DNA from: Nelumbo lutea
Lineage: Eukaryota > Streptophyta > Magnoliopsida > Proteales > Nelumbonaceae
DNA length: 64,000 bases
Assembly (NCBI GenBank): GCA_022828595.1
Contig: JAKGHH010000002.1
Coordinates: forward strand, 84,226,076 to 84,290,075
Direction of reading: 5' to 3'
Under the pieces are notes generated by a model that had not been told where the DNA came from, did no database searches, and saw only the letters and a program-made list of their open reading frames with translations. Below, piece after piece: positions 46,257 to 57,639 of this stretch (positions are counted from its first letter, which is position 1; each line of letters begins with the position of its first letter). Made by a program: the position numbers and the translations under genes.

Positions 46257-46855
46257 TGAGAGATGAAGACAGATCTGTTGTCTCCTTGAATAAGGAAAAG
46301 GAGTGAGAGAACTTGTATGGAATATTTTAGCAGACCTCTTTGTATGCTCAATCCTCTCTATGCATATTGTGATATCAGATAGTGATATGAGGAAGTGAAG
46401 TTATGAAATCTGGGAGAATATAGAGCAAAAGGAGAAGCTTGGGGTTATGAGATAAATCCTTAAAATAACGAATGACAAATGCAACCTTAGTCGTTTTTTA
46501 AGCCCTATCTAAGTCTTCAGATGAATTCAAGGACTAAATATATATTTATGTATTTAGCATTTCTTATATCCTTTCTCCATAAAATATCAAAGTGAAAGAG
46601 ACGTCTTCTATCCCATTCCTGTCAAGCTGTTCTGGTATTCATCAAGTAATTTAAAAGCATATGACTTGATTTTGTCATGTCCAACAAATAAAGTTGGAGT
46701 GGCAGGTTACTTCAACGTCAGCAGGAAGATATGCCAATTAGAAAGATTTTGCAAAGATTACTTATTTAATAAGCAATTATGTACACACTAGGCAACCATG
46801 TTAAAATCATGAAGGCTCCCCACCTACTCTCAGCTTATAATTGTGCTTCACCATT
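46257..46855. other. Intergenic, no gene seen
   Basis: AT-rich sequence without recognisable coding or repeat structure. Confidence 0.5.
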
Positions 46856-46863
46856 GGATTGAA

Positions 46864-47174
46864 CAATGTTTCAAAAAATACCCGGAATTGGAATTGGAAT
46901 TGATTTGGCCACTGGTTTTTGGGTCAGCAGTTAGGTTGTCTGGTTTGAATGGATGATCTATTTTAATTTAAAAAATAAAAATGAAGAACAGTGAAAACCA
47001 TTATTCGGGTTGAATGAATTGATTGTGATTGTCTTGGTCAGTGAGTGGGTCACTGACCAAGTCAACAGTTTTTTTACCAAAAAACAGATTAAGGGTGAAA
47101 TGGAATAGGTTGTCTGGACGATTCCTAAGACAAACGGTCCAACTGTTATGATCAACAACGGTTTGAAAGCACTG
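46864..47174. mobile_element. hAT-like MITE, 311 bp
   Basis: Left CAATGTTTCAAA and right TTTGAAAGCACTG are inverse repeats with one base extra. Flanked by exact 8-bp GGATTGAA at 46856-46863 and 47175-47182. No coding content. Confidence 0.85.
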
Positions 47175-47182
47175 GGATTGAA

Positions 47183-47625
47183 TGAATTTAACCGTACTTA
47201 CTATATTGAAAATTGCTTAAATTGTAAGATAGGGATTCAACTCTTTTCTTATTTGATTCATTTATATTCAGATTGAATTAAATCTTATCCTTGGAATTTA
47301 TATCACATTGGAACGAAAATCCGGGTTGCAATTGGATATTAAATAGCGTTAAAAAATAGACTAAAAATGATCGAGATATTATATACTATTGATAAAGTGA
47401 ACTAGAAATGATTTTATGAAACTTAAACCAATGGCTGCTTCGTAAAAGTAATAAATACAATTTCAAACTTTTTTTATTAAAATATTCTTATTTTTGAATT
47501 TAATGCCTCTCTTATAGGGTTGAATATGTAATTAAAAATATTACTTTTCACTTTATTTAGTCTTAAGTTATTAATTCTCATTTTCTTTTTTTTTTATTTA
47601 AAATCTATATTTAAGAGTAAAAATA
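47183..47625. other. Intergenic, no gene seen
   Basis: Very AT-rich, no repeat boundary recognised. Confidence 0.5.
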
Positions 47626-47628
47626 TAA

Positions 47629-47925
47629 GGCCCCATTTGGTTTGTGGGAATAGGGGTCTGGAATTGGAATTCAAAATGGGCTATTCCAATTCCAACTGTT
47701 TAATTGGATGGTCCAATGGAATCAAAATCCTATTCCTGTTGAAATGGCATTCCCCCATTCTCTGCCCCTCCATTGTTTGTAAAATCCTATTCTTGTTGAT
47801 TTCAAGTTTCATTCCTATTCTTGTCTGAACCAAATAGACTATGGGATTGGATCATTCTAATTCCGATTTTAGATAATTTTGATTTTGATTCCAATTCCGA
47901 TTTCAATTGCAAATCAAACGGGCCC
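47629..47925. mobile_element. Tourist-like (PIF/Harbinger) MITE, 297 bp
   Basis: Ends GGCCCCATTTGGTTTG and CAAATCAAACGGGCCC are inverse repeats with three differences. TAA on both flanks (47626-47628 and 47926-47928), the usual 3-bp target duplication of this superfamily. Confidence 0.82.
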
Positions 47926-48337
47926 TAATATAATCAATGAAAATGTCCCAAACCAATCATAAACTACGTGAAGCCTACAGTGAAAAGTTGAATCGTTGTA
48001 GGCCTATATATTTTATGAGTGGTGTGGGCATTATGATTGATTCCACAGTCCATCGGCTGAACAACTATTGCGTTCAGCTAACCCACAGTCCAACCGTTTA
48101 GCTTTTGGCATTTGCTGTCCTTCTCAATATCACATATCCAATCATTCCTAAGCTGATTCCTTTCCTGTGGGAAGGATTCGTCCTCCCACTTAAAAAAATT
48201 GAATAGAAAAATGCCACTGGGAGGTCCGTCCATAGATATACACCTGCTAGGGGTGCCCACGGTTCGGTGGGGTATTTTTAGGACTGAATCGGTATTACCG
48301 ATTTTTAGAAAACTGGTAAATGAAACCGAATCGAAAC

Positions 48338-48569
48338 TAAGTTTTAAAATATTGATGCGTCCGATACATCGGTCAGACGTATCGGGCGAATCGATACTCC
48401 TTCTGGTATTTTTTTTTTATTTTTTTCGCCAACTGGTTCAGGGGAACCGGTTTAGGTCTTCGCCACACCTTGAACCAATCAGACCACCGATACACCCACT
48501 ATAGGGGCGTATTGGTGGGGTGCCAGAATGATACATATTGGCCGATACGTGTCGATACATTGAACCTTG
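48338..48569. mobile_element. MITE family 'CAAGGTTCAAA', copy 2, 232 bp
   Basis: Right end TTGAACCTTG; left end mutated to TAAGTTTTAAA. Flanked by exact 8-bp ATCGAAAC at 48330-48337 and 48570-48577. The interior aligns with copies 1 and 3 (GGTTCAGGG, CACCGATACA and GTGCCAGAATGATA-like blocks). Confidence 0.9.
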
Positions 48570-48989
48570 ATCGAAACCAGTCGATTAACTGGTTGACCGG
48601 TTTGATTAATCACTGGTTTGGTTGGTCGGTTTTTTGGTTTTTTAATTTTTATAATATATATCATAAAAATATACAAAAATATATATAATATTATATTTTA
48701 ATTAATAAATAATATATCATATATTATAAATACATATTTATATATAATATATATTTATTAATTTATAATATAAATTAATTTAGCTATCCTTATTGTTTAG
48801 CTATTAGTATACTTTACTGTTTGAAAAATGAATGACACTATCCTATTGTTTCTATAATTTTCTAAATCTTCCAAAAATAGTTAAGCATGGACAGAAAAAA
48901 TCAAATGTCCGTTTTGCCCTCCTAATTGATTTTTAGAGGGAAGGTATCCTCTCTCCCAAGCTACTTTTTACTCTTCTACTAAAGGTCAT

Positions 48990-49250
48990 TGACAGTAAAA
49001 ATTGAGGACTCGCAGCGGCCAAAGTCGTCGTCGGCGACGGAAAACTCCTCTTCACTCTTGCGCTAAAGGTCGTCGTCAGTAGAAATCAAGAACTTACAGC
49101 GGCCAAAATCACCATCAGCGACAGAAAGCTCCTCTTCACTTTCGCGCTAAATGTCATCGTCGACAGAAATTGAGGACTCAAAGCAGACAAAATCGTCGTC
49201 AGTGACAGAAAGCTCCTCATTCTCGCGCTAAAAGTCGTCGGTGACGGAAA
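48990..49250. repeat. Minisatellite, about 85-bp unit, three copies
   Basis: Units start near 48992, 49078 and 49162, each with AGAAATYRAGRACT, CAGCGGCCAAARTCGTC-like and AGCTCCTCTTCACT-like blocks and CTCGCGCTAAA. More GC-rich than its surroundings. Confidence 0.8.
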
Positions 49251-50526
49251 GAGGGAGACGGAGAGGAGTGATCTCTGCAAGAAAACCAAACCTATCTTGA
49301 ACTGCATCAAACCCTGCAACCCATGGCATGAACAAACCCTTCCTCTTCTTCTCTTCACCTCGTCTACCTATGCCAGAATGTCTCCAATGGCCTCCAATTA
49401 GTCCTCCATAAATGCCCTTAAAGTACCCAAGGTGGGAACTTGGTTTCTGTGTTCGCCATGGCCGTGAATAACTATGGCGCTCTAGCTGAACCTAATTGTA
49501 TGTGGGAACTTGGTTGCCGCGATTCCATTCTCATCAGTAAATAAATCAAAAGCTTCAAGCAACTAAACAATTATCTAGAAATCTCTTCCCACTATTGACC
49601 TTTGAGACTATATCTTCAAAAACACACCAATGTTTCTTGAGGAGACATTTGATGATTAGAGTAGTCGGTGGTAGTGGAGAACCAAATAGGGGTGATGATG
49701 AGATGTTTCGTTTGCAATGGAACAAGGGATTATCCACTAGGTGATAGGGAACCTAAAGGGATTGTAGGAAAATGAATGGGATATAAAACGGTGATGAAGA
49801 TGGTAGGATTTACATCAAAATCGGGTGGAAAATAGGATTTACATTCAGAAAGTAGAGTAGGGAAAGAGATTACCCTTCTACAAGAAGCCCAGGCAACCAC
49901 AACCAATCCTCAACAGGTGTGAAGGCATTTTGAAGAGGTTTCATTGCCGGAGGGATTGTTGTTCAGGTAAAAGAAAAAGAGAGGAATTGTTGTTCAGGTA
50001 AAAGAAAAAGAGGGGGATTGTTGGTCCATGACAACTTGGTTTATGATTGTGCAAACCTTGTTTTTGACGACCGAGTTCCCATTTATCAAAACAAAGAAGA
50101 TTGTTGGAACAAGGTACAACATCATGAAACGACCCTACTGACGAAAATTAGACTCTCCATAGGAATCAATGCTTCAACCATTCTCAAAGTAAAATCCTAT
50201 CATTCTCTCTCTGTGAAGCTCTCTACAACTGTTCTAATCAGCTTTTCCTAGGTTTCATCTCATTTTTCTTTCTTATTGACTTCAAAAATCATTGAGAATT
50301 GTGGAGTTTTTGCATACTTAAGTGGTTTTCTTTGAAAACCTAAAGGTCCTCTTCTGTTCTTGTTCGTACTGTTGTTCATTTGCTGACTGAAACTTGAAAG
50401 ACTCAAGGAGTTCTTTTGTTCTAAGTCAGATGGAGCAAATGAAACATGGATGAAGGGTTTGGTGGTTTTGAGCAACATTTCTAGTGTGGAAGCAATTGCG
50501 GAAGGATAAATGGAGTAATCTGAGTG
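49251..50526. other. Unassigned region with a 30-bp doublet
   Basis: No domain recognised on either strand. At about 49951-50010 a unit with ATTGTTGTTCAGGTAAAAG occurs twice in tandem. Confidence 0.5.
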
Positions 50527-50531
50527 GAAAC

Positions 50532-51105
50532 TGATGAGGGTGGATTTGGCCCTCCTATGACATTCCGAAACAGATGGACGACACCCATACGCCACCTAGC
50601 AACCTACCTTTACTACCAACCTAGCAATTTCAATCACAACTTAGGCCGGCTAGGAGCACCTCGTCAAGGGTTGATTTGTAGCACCCCGTCACTGGCCGAT
50701 GTGACCTCGACGCGAGGAGCGACCTCCCTCGAGGGCTTGCCGACCTGACTAAGGTCCAGGAGGTGACCTGCGAGTCGTGCTCGCTAACAAATTCGGTATG
50801 CATATCCCGACACTCCCAAGTTTCTCGAAATTTGACCCACGTATCGAGTGTTTCGGAGGATGACCAACTTGCATAGTGGTTACCTTCGGGGATATCAAAC
50901 CGGTTAGGCGACCTCCTGGAAATCTCGGATGTAGTGCGTGAAGCCCATGCCAAACAAAGCCTATATAAAGGCATCGACCCCAATGGCACAGGAAGGTACG
51001 CAGGATTTAGTGCATCCTAGCTCTCCTTGTTCTCAAACTCTCAGCTTGCATATACTATTACTGACTTAAGTATTAGTGCGACCTCATCGGGTTAGCCACC
51101 CCGAG
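50532..51105 (+). repeat. 5' LTR of the LARD-like element, apparently 3'-truncated
   Basis: Matches 53152-53790 up to GGGTTAGCCACCCC, then departs. The last 100 bp or so of the 3' LTR (to CACCATCA) are missing here. It also lacks a segment near its start that the 3' LTR has (about 53185-53270). Confidence 0.78.
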
Positions 51106-51114
51106 TGGCTAAGT

Positions 51115-51235
51115 TCTCACCACGGGAAGGCACGCTACAAGAAGCTAAGTTCTCACCTTCTAAAAAGCTAAGTTCTCATCTTTCAGAAAACTAAAGATTT
51201 CACCTTTTAGAAATTAAAGTTCTCACTTTCTAATT
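51115..51235 (+). repeat. Short repeats of GCTAAGTTCTCACC
   Basis: Five or six degenerate copies spaced 20-40 bp, right where the 5' LTR loses similarity to the 3' LTR. Confidence 0.7.
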
Positions 51236-52139
51236 TCCATTTTATGTACTCAAAGGCACTTTTGAGTAGCATCAACACCCAGAATGAATACCGATTACTG
51301 GGGGGCAAAAACATCTATGATGAACCTAGAGAACTCCCTTGTGACAATCAAACAAGTGTAGGCCAAACTCAACATCCCGAGTGCCCCAGATAAATGCCTC
51401 GCTACCGCATGTGAACTCCCCTCTCCCCGTGGTGGAGCCATCAACAGTTCCCACCGGGATCGAAGCATGGCAGTTCCATGAGATGAAGCATGAATTTCCA
51501 GATGTGAGCATGGGAGTAGCTCGACGTATTCATGTCAATGTAGAATAGGCAGTATCAGAATGACCTTAACAACCAATAGTCTGGCAATAGGCACCTCAGA
51601 GTAAGGTTGCCCCTACAGGTCGAGTCAGTCATGGTTCCCGCAGGAAGTTGATGGCCAATAGACTAAGCAGTTCTGTTGACTTTATTTCAGCTCGGATAAG
51701 CCTCACCAGTCCTCTTCACGAGGTCTCCCCTATAAATTGAACCTTTGCGGTTCCTGCGGGAGTTAGCAGCCTATGAACTATGCGAACGCCCTTGTGGATC
51801 GAGCCCCTCAAGGTTCCTGAGCAAGTCGGTTACCTATAGTTAGTAGAGCTACCCTCGGAGGTCGAGCTCCCTGTGGCTTCTCGTAGGAGTGGACAACCAG
51901 TGTCGTTACGAGGCTGATGTAGTGCAGTCGTGGCCCTGAACTTTCGACTCACACCAACAACAACATTATTCTCTCACAGGGGGGGGCAAAACATGTACGC
52001 CATGGTCTCGTAAGCACTCACCTAGGAAGATAATCCCATGGGATGACATAGAAGCAGCCATATGAGAAGTTACTACAGAATGACCACCCGCTTAGGCAGA
52101 AAGGTCATGCCACACATTGGCTAAATAAGGATAAGGAGA

Positions 52140-52600
52140 GTGGGCGCGAGTCATTCCCTGAACTTAAGGGCTAAAGTGTCGAGCTGATAAAAGACCTCAG
52201 CACCACACGAGACCCAATCACTTCTTCGGCATGGGCAAGACCAAGGATAAGGAGAGAGGACTATAAGTCACTCCTTGAGCCTAAGGGCTATAGTGTCGAT
52301 TTGACAAAAGAACTCTGCACAATACAAGATGCAGTCGCCTCTTCGGCATGGGCAAATAAGTCCTAATCACCTCTTCGGCATAGGTGTGCTAAGTCCCAGT
52401 CGCCTTTTCGGCATGGACAGATAAGTCCTACTCGCCTCTTCGGCGTAGTCGTGCTAAGACCCAATCGCCTCTTCAACATGGGCAAAATCAAGGATAAGTA
52501 GAGTGGACCGCGAGTTGCTCCCAGAGCTTAAGGGCTAAGGTGTCGAGCTGATAAAAGACCACGACACCATATAAGACCCAGTCGCTTCTTTTGCATGGGA
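52140..52600 (+). repeat. Irregular repeat array in the LARD-like interior
   Basis: The phrase CCCARTCGCCTCTTCGGCATGGGCA recurs in variant form about seven times; larger blocks with AAGGATAAGGAGAG and AAGGGCTAAGGTGTCGAGCTG recur three times. No consistent open frame. Confidence 0.75.
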
Positions 52601-53151
52601 AAAATAAAAACAGTTTGCATTCAACACAAAAAAGAGAATAAAGGAAAGACTAGTTCGCTTTCAGCATATGACAGATGCAAACTTAGTCGATCTCTTCACA
52701 GTAGACCTCCACCTCGGTTTCAGGCTTTGCATCAAACTCGTTGGCTACTCTTTTGAGAACCAGCTCGAAGGACGCTGCATCAAAGTCTACCTAGGTGGAG
52801 CGACCTAATAAAGTAGTCACACAGAACCCCCTCTTGAGGATGGCATAGTAAACTTCACTCTTGAGGTAATGGTCGGATTGTAGAACCCCTTGATGGTTCC
52901 ATCCCTAATAAGGTAGATGTCCTCGGGGTACCTGCTTCACCTCCCCACGAGGGGATGAATTCGCTCTCGTGCCCTGATAACCAAGATGATGAGGTCCTGC
53001 GCAAGGCTACAAACACTTGGACTCTTCCAACCTGAGAAGCAAATTAGAACGATGCTTACGACTACGAGCTTATTGAATCAGTCATTCCGAGCCAAAAGAA
53101 GAGATCTACTCCCTTCGCTGAGCTACTTTCAGCTCAGGAGTGGGGGGCAAT

Positions 53152-53887
53152 TAATGAGGGTGGATTTGGCCCTCCAATGACATTGTGACACATGGCATCC
53201 TGAAATAGCTGGATGACACCTAGATGCCACCTAGGCAATGATTTGGAGTCCCAGATTGTAGTTCGTCTTCACCCCGACCTGGCGACCTACCTTTACCGCC
53301 AACTTAGCGACTTCGATTGCAACTTAGGCTGGCTAGGAGCACCTCGTCTAGGGCCAACCTATAGCACCTCATCACTGGCTGATGTGACCTCGACGTGAGG
53401 AGCGACCTCCCTCGAGGGATTGCCGACCTGACTGAGGTCCATGAGGCGACCTGCGAGTTGTGCTTGCCGACAAATTCGGTATGCATATCCCGACACTCCC
53501 AAGTTTCTCGAAAGTTGGCCCACGTACCGAGTGTTCCGGAGGATGGCCAACGTGTGTGGCGGCTACCTCTGGGGATATGGGACCGGTTAGGCGACCTCCC
53601 GGAAATCTCAGATGCGGTGCGTGAAGCCCATGCCAAACAAAGCCTATATAAAGTTACCAACCCCAATGACATGGGAAGGTACGTGCGATTTAGTGCATTC
53701 TAGCTCTCCTTGTTCTCAAACTCTCAGCTCGCATATACTATTACTGACTTAAGCATCAGAGCGACCTTGCCGGGTTAGCCACCCCCGGTTTTCTGATACC
53801 TCCCTTTCTTTGCAGTTCGAGCGACCTACTTAGCAACAGGCATCCGAGTTGCCCTACAACTAGGAGAATCCGGATTGCGCACCATCA
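53152..53887 (+). repeat. 3' LTR of the LARD-like element
   Basis: 736 bp, starts TAATGAGGG directly after the purine tract and ends CACCATCA before GAAAC. Confidence 0.82.
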
Positions 53888-53963
53888 GAAACTTATCTAA
53901 AGTGGTTGATTTGATTCCCATTGAACAACTATGAGCTTTTTTTTACCCAATTCTATTTCATAA

Positions 53964-53987
53964 GAAGAAGAAGAAGAAGAAGAAGGG
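53964..53987 (+). repeat. (AAG)n microsatellite
   Basis: About eight perfect AAG units. Confidence 0.9.
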
Positions 53988-55193
53988 TGAGGGAGAGGAA
54001 GGATAAAATTGAGTTTTAAAAATATTTATACTCCACGTGTGTATGTGTTTTGACGGAATATTAACAGATGATAATGGTAAAGGTAGAGCTAGTTTAAGAA
54101 ATTGTTAGTCAATTTTCAAACGGTAAAGGTACACTTACCCAATTAACTAAACCATAAGGCTAGTTTAAGAAATTTATCCTAAAATATATAGAATATATGT
54201 ATATCAGTTGGTTTGATTAACTCTCGGTTTTCTATATTGGTTAACCAAAAACAAATTGGTACCTTTCGTTTTTTAAAAACACCGAACCCATCTATTCAAT
54301 TAACCGATTTTTTGGTTCTGTTTCGATTGGTTCAGTTTTTTAATTTTTTTTCTCACCCTAGCACCTATTGCGAGATACCCGAATGATAGTCAAGGTATCC
54401 GAACTTTAAAATGTGTCGTTATAGCATTGGAACTTCCAAAAATTGTCAATTTGGTCTCGAACCGTTAACTGATATTAACAAACAAGTAGAATGGCATAAA
54501 CAACCCTAATAGTCCGTAGAAGAAAGAAAATGGTTTTTTAAAATGCCAAAATTACCCCTTTTAAACACTTGTTAGACCGATAGCCTCTGTTAACAATAAA
54601 TACCAAGGTCCTATTAGAAGTTGCAGCGTTCAACGCCGACGAATTCATCTTGGAAATCATTGTGGAGAGAAATTACTCCTTTTAAACCCTTATTGGTTTA
54701 CCCATAATGTATTCTCTGTATTTGCATAAAAAAGCCTCTCTATGATTACTCCATTCATCGATCGGAGAAGGGTTGAACATCGGCAATCCACTTTATTTGA
54801 AAAGTACAAAGCCTTGTTACTGGAACGACGGGGCATAGCTAGGTAGCCTCAAACCTTACGACCCAAGAAAGGTTCTTGTCCACGCTCACCCAGGTCAACG
54901 CCCACGAATCCCCTGTTCAGATTTTTCGCTTCAGAAGACGGCATGCCTAATCCCAGAGGCAGAGTTCTTGGGGAAGTAGTGTCATTAATGCTGACTTCTA
55001 CAGCCAAGTAAAGACACAATGCCCAGCCAGAGACATAGCGCTGGTGTAGAGACAATGCCTGGCCAGAGACACAACACCCAATCATCAAAACAAAATTGGT
55101 GGTTCCACCTTTGACAACTCCAGCCAAAGACATAGCACTGTAGATTTACTGGTCCAAATTAATTGGAAGAGTAGCCATTATCTTTTTGAATTT

Positions 55194-56880
55194 GTGTTTA
55201 TACACCTTTTCTTTCAGGCATGTCAAAGTACAGTAACTAATTTCTTATTAAACAATGAGTTTGCATTTAAGAACAAACACATTTTTCCTTTGAAGGTACC
55301 TTCGGACAAATGGGGAGAACCGGCGGTGCTGTTCTCAGAAGAAGATATTGAGAAATCTCTCTCCCCTCTCCAATTTGCTTTGGTTGGAAAATGTTCTTAT
55401 GGTTCTCCTTCCCTAGCGGAGATCAGGGAATTTATGGTAGATACTTTTAGACTCCAAAAAGCTATTGTGGTCATAGTATTAGATCCGAGACATGTGCTTC
55501 TCAAATTTGAAAGTGAAGAGGAATACCTTAGGGTTTGGTTGAGAGAGGCTATTATTATCAAGGATTTTCTGCTCAGATTTCTAAAATGGATGCCTGGGTT
55601 GGAGTTAGGTTGGGAACCATCAGTGTTCCTCTTTGGATTTCTCTACCAATGTTGCCGATTAATTTGTACAATGACAAGTACCTATGATCAATTGCGTAGG
55701 TAGCAGGAAGGGTGCTAAAAGTTGATCCGGCTACTGCTCGTTTGACTACAACAACTGCAGCTAGGATTTGCGTGGAGGTGGATCTGTTGAAAGAAAACCC
55801 TAGTCATGTTTGGGTTGGGCTCGGCAAAGAAGGTTTCTGGCAGAAAGTTGTTTATGAGAACCTCCCCAAATATTGCACTTTCTGCTTCAAACATGGTCAT
55901 GGTGAGGGAGAATGCAAACTAAAACTGAAGAGAAATTTGAAATCTAAGGGAGAAGTCGCCAAGTCTAAAACCACTTCAGCTAAAATGCCTGGTAATCCTG
56001 AAGCACCCAGAAAAAAACAAACTATGAAGAAGTTTTACCAGGAGGTTCGAAGAACCCCAGCACCGGTACCAAAAGCTGTAGTGATAGAAAACACAGACAT
56101 AGAAGGGGTCTAGGATCAGCAACCTGAAATCCCATAACAACTGACATTACCTATAGAGGGGGTGCAGACGTCTTTTGCTTCTAAAGATGATATTAGTTTG
56201 AAAACTATTTGGCAAGTCAGTCTAGAGACGACTGACTATTGCACTTTCTGTTTCAAACATGGTCATGGTGAGGGAGAATGCAAACTAAAACTGAAGAGAA
56301 ATTCGAAATCTGAGGGAGAAGTTGCCAAGTCTAAACCCACTTCAGCTAAAATGCCTGGTAATCTTGAAGCACCCAGAAAAAAACAAATTTTGAAGCAGGT
56401 TTACTAGGAGGTTCGAAGAACCCCAGCACCGGTACCAAAAGTTGTAGTGATAGAAAACACAAACATAGAAGAGATCTAGGATCAACAATTTGAAATCCCA
56501 GAACAACTAACATGCAGAGGGGGTGCAGACGTCTTTTGCTTCTAAAGATGATATTAGTTTGAAGCCTGTTTGGCTAGTCAGTCTAGAGACGATCTCTTTC
56601 TCGTCTAGGAAACCTGACAGGATCTGGAGTATAGAGGAGCTGCAACAATCCAAGTTGGAATAGGATGAGGGACTTTCTTGTAGGGAGTACAACACTGGCC
56701 TCAGTTCTGATGCCGAACTACTCGATAAAATTACTGAGAGAGCTCAAAATTCTTCATGCGCCTTATATGAGGATGAATCCAGGCTAGAAGTGGAAGCGAA
56801 TTGGACACAGGTGGTTCGCAAGAAAAGGCCTCGAAAAAAATATGTTCAGAGTGAGAATAGACCAATTACCAGATCGTAGA
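55194..56880 (+). pseudogene. LINE I ORF1 (RNA-binding, DUF4283 and CCHC), with internal duplication
   Basis: Frame 55194-55703 has a DUF4283-like domain (LVGKCSYGSPSLAEIREFM, HVLLKFESEEEYLRVW). After a frameshift, frame 55712-56113 has ATARLTTTTAARICVEVDLLK, GFWQKVVYENLPKYC and the knuckle CTFCFKHGHGEGEC. About 363 bp including this knuckle are repeated directly afterwards (second knuckle at about 56238-56280). The C-terminal end reads WTQVVRKKRPRKKYV near 56800-56850. Confidence 0.85.
55870..56598 (+). repeat. Tandem duplication of about 363 bp inside LINE I ORF1
   Basis: TATTGCACTTTCTG occurs at 55871 and 56237, GCAGACGTCTTTTGC at 56164 and 56525. The copies differ by about 5%. Confidence 0.9.
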
Positions 56881-56906
56881 CTGGCCAAGGTATGACTACT
56901 TCTAGA

Positions 56907-57607
56907 TGTTCCCAATGAATGGTATTTTCTGGAATATTAGAGGGATTTCAAATGATCCTTCTATCACTCGTCTGAAAAAACTTTGTAAACTGCATAAGTT
57001 AGGGGTAGTAGCAGTTTCTGAACCCATGATTGGGGATGATAGACTTTCCCAGATTTCTAGTATACTCAATATGACTAGTTTTATGGTGAATATCAGTAGC
57101 AAAATTGTTATTTTTTGGAATAGTATTTTCTCTGTATAGTTGATTGATGACTGTGATCAAATCCTATCGGTGAAAGTCACTACCACTGTCAATGAGAGTT
57201 TCATTCTTTCTGTGGTTTATGCCAAATGTGATCGGTTGGAAAGAATGTCTCTTTGGGACAGAATTCAGAACTTAGCCTTTGGTATTTCTGAACCTTGGTG
57301 GTTAGCTGGAGATTTTAATGTGATCACTTGTAGAGAGGAGAAAGTGGGAGGAAGAAATCCTGATGTGTCTGCAATGGAGGATTTTGTGGATCTAATAAAT
57401 GTTGTAGGACTGGTTGATTTGGGTTTCTTTGGAAGCCGATTTACTTGGTGCAATAACAGAGAGGGCTTGGATTGTGTTTGGACTCGTTTAGATCGAGTTC
57501 TGGTTAACTCAAGTTGGGCGCAATCCTTCCCTTTGAAGCCTGTGACTCATCTTAATCGCACCTATTTAGACCACTGCCCTCTAGTTTGTACTGTGGAGGA
57601 GGAATGA
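56907..57607 (+). pseudogene. LINE I endonuclease
   Basis: Apurinic endonuclease-like fold: GIFWNIRGIS (start), VSEP with the catalytic Glu, WWLAGDFNVI, GSRFTWCNN, RLDRVLVN and a C-terminal LDHCPLV in place of the usual SDH. A stop at 57137 splits it into two frames. Confidence 0.88.
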
Positions 57608-57639
57608 CAGACAGGTCCTAAACCTTTCAGGTTTCAACA

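Larger units (their letters stand above)
50532..53887 (+). mobile_element. Noncoding LTR retrotransposon (LARD-like), 3.4 kb
   Basis: Flanked by exact 5-bp GAAAC (50527-50531 and 53888-53892). Begins TGATGAGGG and ends CACCATCA. Two long terminal copies begin with TGAGGGTGGATTTGGCCCTCC, at 50532 and 53152. A purine tract (AGGAGTGGGGGGCAAT) sits before the second. The roughly 2-kb interior encodes no gag or pol domain. Confidence 0.85.
48248..54360. mobile_element. Possible 6.1-kb hAT-like shell
   Basis: Left end TAGGGGTG followed by GGTTCGGT; right end CACCCTA preceded (inverted) by similar GGTTCGGTTT-type sequence. Flanks ACACCTGC and GCACCTAT agree at 5 of 8, all differences transitions. 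The interior holds a MITE, a minisatellite and an LTR element but no transposase. An old, decayed element at best. Confidence 0.45.

Noticed and set aside
49086..49358. 90-codon minus-strand frame with a hydrophobic, Ser-rich sequence
   Set aside because: It is a reading of the 85-bp minisatellite.
52140..52600. CRISPR-like array
   Set aside because: Repeats are irregular in length and spacing and sit inside an LTR element of a plant genome.
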